DNA of 36,438 bases from Rhizomucor pusillus (lineage: Eukaryota; Mucoromycota; Mucoromycetes; Mucorales; Lichtheimiaceae): contig FWWN02000192.1 of the NCBI GenBank assembly GCA_900175165.2, positions 1 through 36,438 on the forward strand. Reading direction: 5' to 3'. Numbering within the stretch: the stretch's first letter is position 1; every line of letters starts with the position of its first letter. The notes under the pieces were generated by a model. It was not told the DNA's origin. It was given only the letters and a program-made list of their open reading frames with translations, and did no database searches. A program made the translations under genes and the position numbers. This document shows, piece after piece, positions 33,648-36,438 of this stretch.

Positions 33648-35522
33648 TCATAACGAATGGGCATCTTCTTCAGCCTCCAGCGATAGTAAGCATTGATGGA
33701 TAGCTTTCATGGCAAACAATGCTTTGTCTTCGGCAACGACGCAAGAGATGTTTATCTCGGAAGCGCCTTGCGAGATGACTTCAATGTTGACACCTGCCTT
33801 TGCAAGTGCCATAAACATTTTGCCCGCAGTGCCGATTGTGTTTTTCATGTGCTTGCCAACCAGAGAAAGGATAGCCATGTTGTGAATGACATCGACCTGA
33901 ACAACTGTAAGTAATCCCGCAGACTGATCGGCTTTAAACCTTTTCAGAACATACCGTTCCCAATGCTTCCAGCTCACTGATGGCCTTGTCAAGACTGCTT
34001 TGGACAGCATCCGCGCCTAAAGCCATTGACACGTGGACTTCGGACGTCGAGATGAGGTCCACGACAATACCGTGTTCGTCCAGGGTTGCAAATATTTTGG
34101 CAAGGAAACCATGGCTGACGCTTTTTCGGTTCGAATGTACATTGAGGATACAGATATTGTCCTTGATGGTAACGGCTGTTGGGTGTCGATGTGTCTGGCA
34201 AGTGACATTGCTGTGAAGAATTTGCTTTTGCTGTTCTTCAGGAAATATAACAGTGCCTGTGCCTGCAGGGTTTTCTACGTTTTTGATACGGATAGGAATC
34301 TTGGCCCGGATGACTTGTTCCATAGTGAACGGGTGGATAACTTCAGATCCATAGTAAGTCAACTCTGCTGCTTCTTCAGGCGTGATGATCCGTAGATGGC
34401 GAGCATTGGGGATTTTCCGAGGATCAGCGGTAAATACACCATCCACTTCTTTCCAAATCTGTAGTTCTTGAGCACCTACGCCCACGGCTGCCAACGCTGC
34501 ACACAGGTCCGTGTATCCACGACCAATGGTATTCAAGAGACTACCGGGAACATTGCCAAAGAATCCTAGCAAAATGCCAATTATTAGCATTTAAATGCAT
34601 AGTTGATCTTTGGTACTGGTCATTACCGGTCAAGACAGGCACTTTGTTTCCACAGTCTTGAATGATCTTTCCAATCTTTTTGGATAAATAGTCATAAAAC
34701 TCCTGATCAAGCACCGAAAATTCCTTGTCAACAATGTCGCCAAGTACGACCAACTGACTGTCAATGCCCTGGAAATTGGGGCTCAGCGCAAGGACATCGC
34801 AGCATAACACATCATGGATATTACCTTATCCTTGAGCACAGCTGCTGCAATCGTACAAGAAAGTTTCTCGCCAATTCCAACAATGATATCCCGAGATCGC
34901 GGCGATATTTCGTCAATGATCTTTAAATGCCATGTTAAGAATATTCCACAAATTACATACCCATACAACAAGATGTACCTCTGCTGCTTGCAAGAAGGAT
35001 CGAAGCTTTCGGCAATCCTTTTCAATTTGTTGCTGCGTTTGTTGCAGAGTTTCGGGGTCTTTGATGACAGCTTTTGCCGCTTGCAAATGATCCTCTGTAA
35101 TTTCCTTGACAATCTCGAGATGTTTATCCGATCCGTCCGTCAATGCTTCCTTTGCAGCTCGCAGCAACCTTCCATCAAATCGTTACTCTTTCCGGTCTTT
35201 GCTGTATTCTTTCTTTCTTTCTTTATTACCTGTTGGTTGTACCCTTCTCCTTTGTCTCGCCGCTTCGAGCCGAGCACACAACGACGACTCGGTTTTTCTC
35301 GAGGTATGACCTGTATATAGAAGTGAGTGTGTTTGTGTATATGTCAAGAAAGCCCACTGAGGGCCCGTGCATTCGTGGAGGAACAAGAACAACTTACGAG
35401 ACGATCGTGGATGCGATCGTTTCGAGAAACTTGCCGACGCTCGTTCCTCCAAACTTTTGTACAACCCACGGCAGGTCGGTGGCATTTTCACGAAGTTGGG
35501 ACGACAATGTCGAGGTATGCAT
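33648..35522 (-). CDS. HOM3: Aspartokinase (aspartate kinase)
   Basis: Phosphorylates L-aspartate, the first step to threonine and methionine (most fungi make lysine by the aminoadipate route). Seven exons: 35398-35522, 35230-35310, 34979-35168, 34825-34920, 34627-34768, 33955-34565 and 33648-33896, 497 aa (yeast 527). The kinase signature is KFGGTSVG at 23-30. Further landmarks: VVVCSARSGETKEKGTTNR, GRGYTDLCAALAAVGVGAQE, LQIWKEVDGVFTADPRKIPN and YYGSEVIHPF. Tandem ACT domains follow, about 342-412 (ICILNVHSNRK) and 422-485 (MAILSLVGKHMKNTIG, then ISQGASEINISCVV); in fungi these mediate threonine feedback. The last acceptor (TTCAG|GTCGAT) was chosen so that LGT continues into VDVIHNMA. A Gcn4-type element lies upstream. 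Confidence 0.94.
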
Positions 35523-35569
35523 GCTGGTCCCCCTCCTCCTCTCGTGTCTGTATCGAATAAGGGCGGATC

Positions 35570-35577
35570 TGAGTCAT
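35570..35577. promoter_or_regulatory. Gcn4/bZIP-type site upstream of HOM3
   Basis: TGAGTCAT on plus (ATGACTCA on the gene strand) is a perfect match to the Gcn4/CpcA core. It lies 48 bp upstream of the aspartokinase start codon. Yeast HOM3 is under general amino-acid control by Gcn4, so the site is biologically plausible. Its short distance from the ATG means it may lie in the leader rather than the core promoter. Confidence 0.5.
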
Positions 35578-36378
35578 TAATTCCATGTAGATGATCTACT
35601 TGGTTTTTCGTTCCGCTCGTTCCGCTCCAATGCGACAAATCGTCGGAACTGTCATCACTTGTTTCTCTTTGTTTCCCTTGAAAACATTTCGGATATAAAT
35701 GCTCAAAGTAAAATGATAGAACCCCGTACTGCGTTACTCGGCTTGGGATACAATTCAACTTTATGTGCTTACCTTCTTCTTTATTCTTCCTTGCTGCTTG
35801 AGGAGAATAACAGAGTTCAGGACAGCATAAACAAAAGAATACCAGCGGCGGGGACCACGCATCGTGTCTGGGCAGGGCAAACGCGGGCAAAGAGGAAAAG
35901 ACAATGTATAAAACAATACATTTTTGAGGGGGGACGGCGCACCAGCAGGCACCACCCGGGACGGAGGGATGCTTCTACATACAGAGAGGAGACTTGCTTC
36001 GATAGAATGATACGCACTTGCATTTCTCTCCATTACTTCTGTATAAGATAAAGAGAGAAAAGAGATGTACGAGGGATTGCTCATTTTGTAGGCATCTCAA
36101 CTGTTATCAGAGACAATGCTTTACATCCGGAACATCGAATGCAGTTTCACAGTACAATATCTTTTGTGAACCGGTCCAGTGACATGTGAGGCCTACTAAT
36201 CTTCTGTGCCGTACTGTATGTACAGCGCTATTTGGAGCTTTCGATCTTCCTCCAGGAGCTTCCATGGAACGTGCTTACCTCTAAGTTTATTTCGTAGGTG
36301 TTCAAAAGTATATTTTAGATAATACATTGCGCCGAAACAGAGTCGCGTGTCGCTCCCAACCCTGGTTTTGCATCCACC

Positions 36379-36412
36379 ATCGAGATTCCAGATTCTATCG
36401 AAATTCCAGATT
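36379..36412. repeat. Short imperfect direct repeat
   Basis: Two copies of a 16-nt unit (ATCGAGATTCCAGATT and ATCGAAATTCCAGATT, one mismatch) start 18 nt apart near the window edge. Could be the start of a larger array beyond the window. Confidence 0.7.
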
Positions 36413-36438
36413 TACTGTTAACAGCAAGGGGATAATAT

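Larger units (their letters stand above)
35523..36438. other. Upstream flank of HOM3, no gene seen
   Basis: Apart from the bZIP-type site I see nothing that can be assigned. A long minus-strand frame (35183-35890) is a shadow of HOM3 exons 1-2 plus upstream sequence. Frames at 35659-36084 are motif-free. Confidence 0.5.

Noticed and set aside
35183..35890. 235-aa minus-strand frame at the 5' end of HOM3
   Set aside because: Overlaps HOM3 exons 1 and 2 in another frame and runs through their intron.
1..36438. Clustered biosynthetic, defence or CRISPR-like system
   Set aside because: The genes are unrelated conserved eukaryotic housekeeping genes; there is no array of regular repeats and no pathway cluster.

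Overview
The window is nuclear DNA of a filamentous fungus, probably an early-diverging (Mucoromycota-type) one. The genes are dense and split by many short (about 50-90 bp) introns. Fungus-typical genes are present: a MUB1/SamB MYND protein, a HOM3-type aspartokinase and a secreted pepsin-fold protein. The assignment to Mucoromycota is inference from intron style and gene content; no sequence search was possible. I found no prokaryotic operon, CRISPR array, rRNA or convincing tRNA.

Layout. 1-1237: no confident gene. 1238-3359 (-): NOC4, ribosome biogenesis. 3540-4742 (-) and 4826-6762 (+): two organelle-type GTPases, EngB-like and MSS1/MnmE-like, divergent with only 83 bp between start codons. 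6878-8761 (-): DBP5, mRNA-export helicase. 9078-10182 (-): SEC17/alpha-SNAP. About 10246-10960 (+): decayed Plavaka-like transposase just upstream of SEC17. 12589-14096 (+): MUB1/SamB MYND protein with a polyQ tail. 14379-15648 (-): RGS-domain protein. 16259-21185 (-): CAND1, 18 exons. 21186-23273: no confident gene. 23274-25565 (-): SLC49/FLVCR-like MFS transporter. 26835-27306 (-): small BORCS6-like coiled-coil protein. 27602-29169 (-): secreted aspartic-protease-like protein that has lost catalytic residues. 29170-31946: long stretch without a clear gene. 31947-33442 (+): AOS1, SUMO E1 subunit. 33648-35522 (-): HOM3 aspartokinase, with a perfect Gcn4-type site 48 bp upstream of its start codon.

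How the genes work together. Most are single-copy housekeeping genes and the neighbourhood is not a pathway cluster. The exception is the EngB/MSS1 pair, two GTPases that would both support mitochondrial translation from one shared promoter region. CAND1 (cullin exchange), AOS1 (SUMO activation) and MUB1 (Ubr2 adaptor in yeast) all touch ubiquitin-like modification but are not adjacent.

Exon coordinates were derived by hand from splice consensus, reading-frame closure and conserved family motifs. For every multi-exon gene except AOS1 the exon lengths sum to a multiple of three; the single-base doubt in AOS1 is stated in its entry. Three introns need GC-AG splice sites. The most unusual items are the catalytically dead secreted aspartic-protease homologue, whose low-complexity linker lies between two KR sites, and the divergent GTPase pair.
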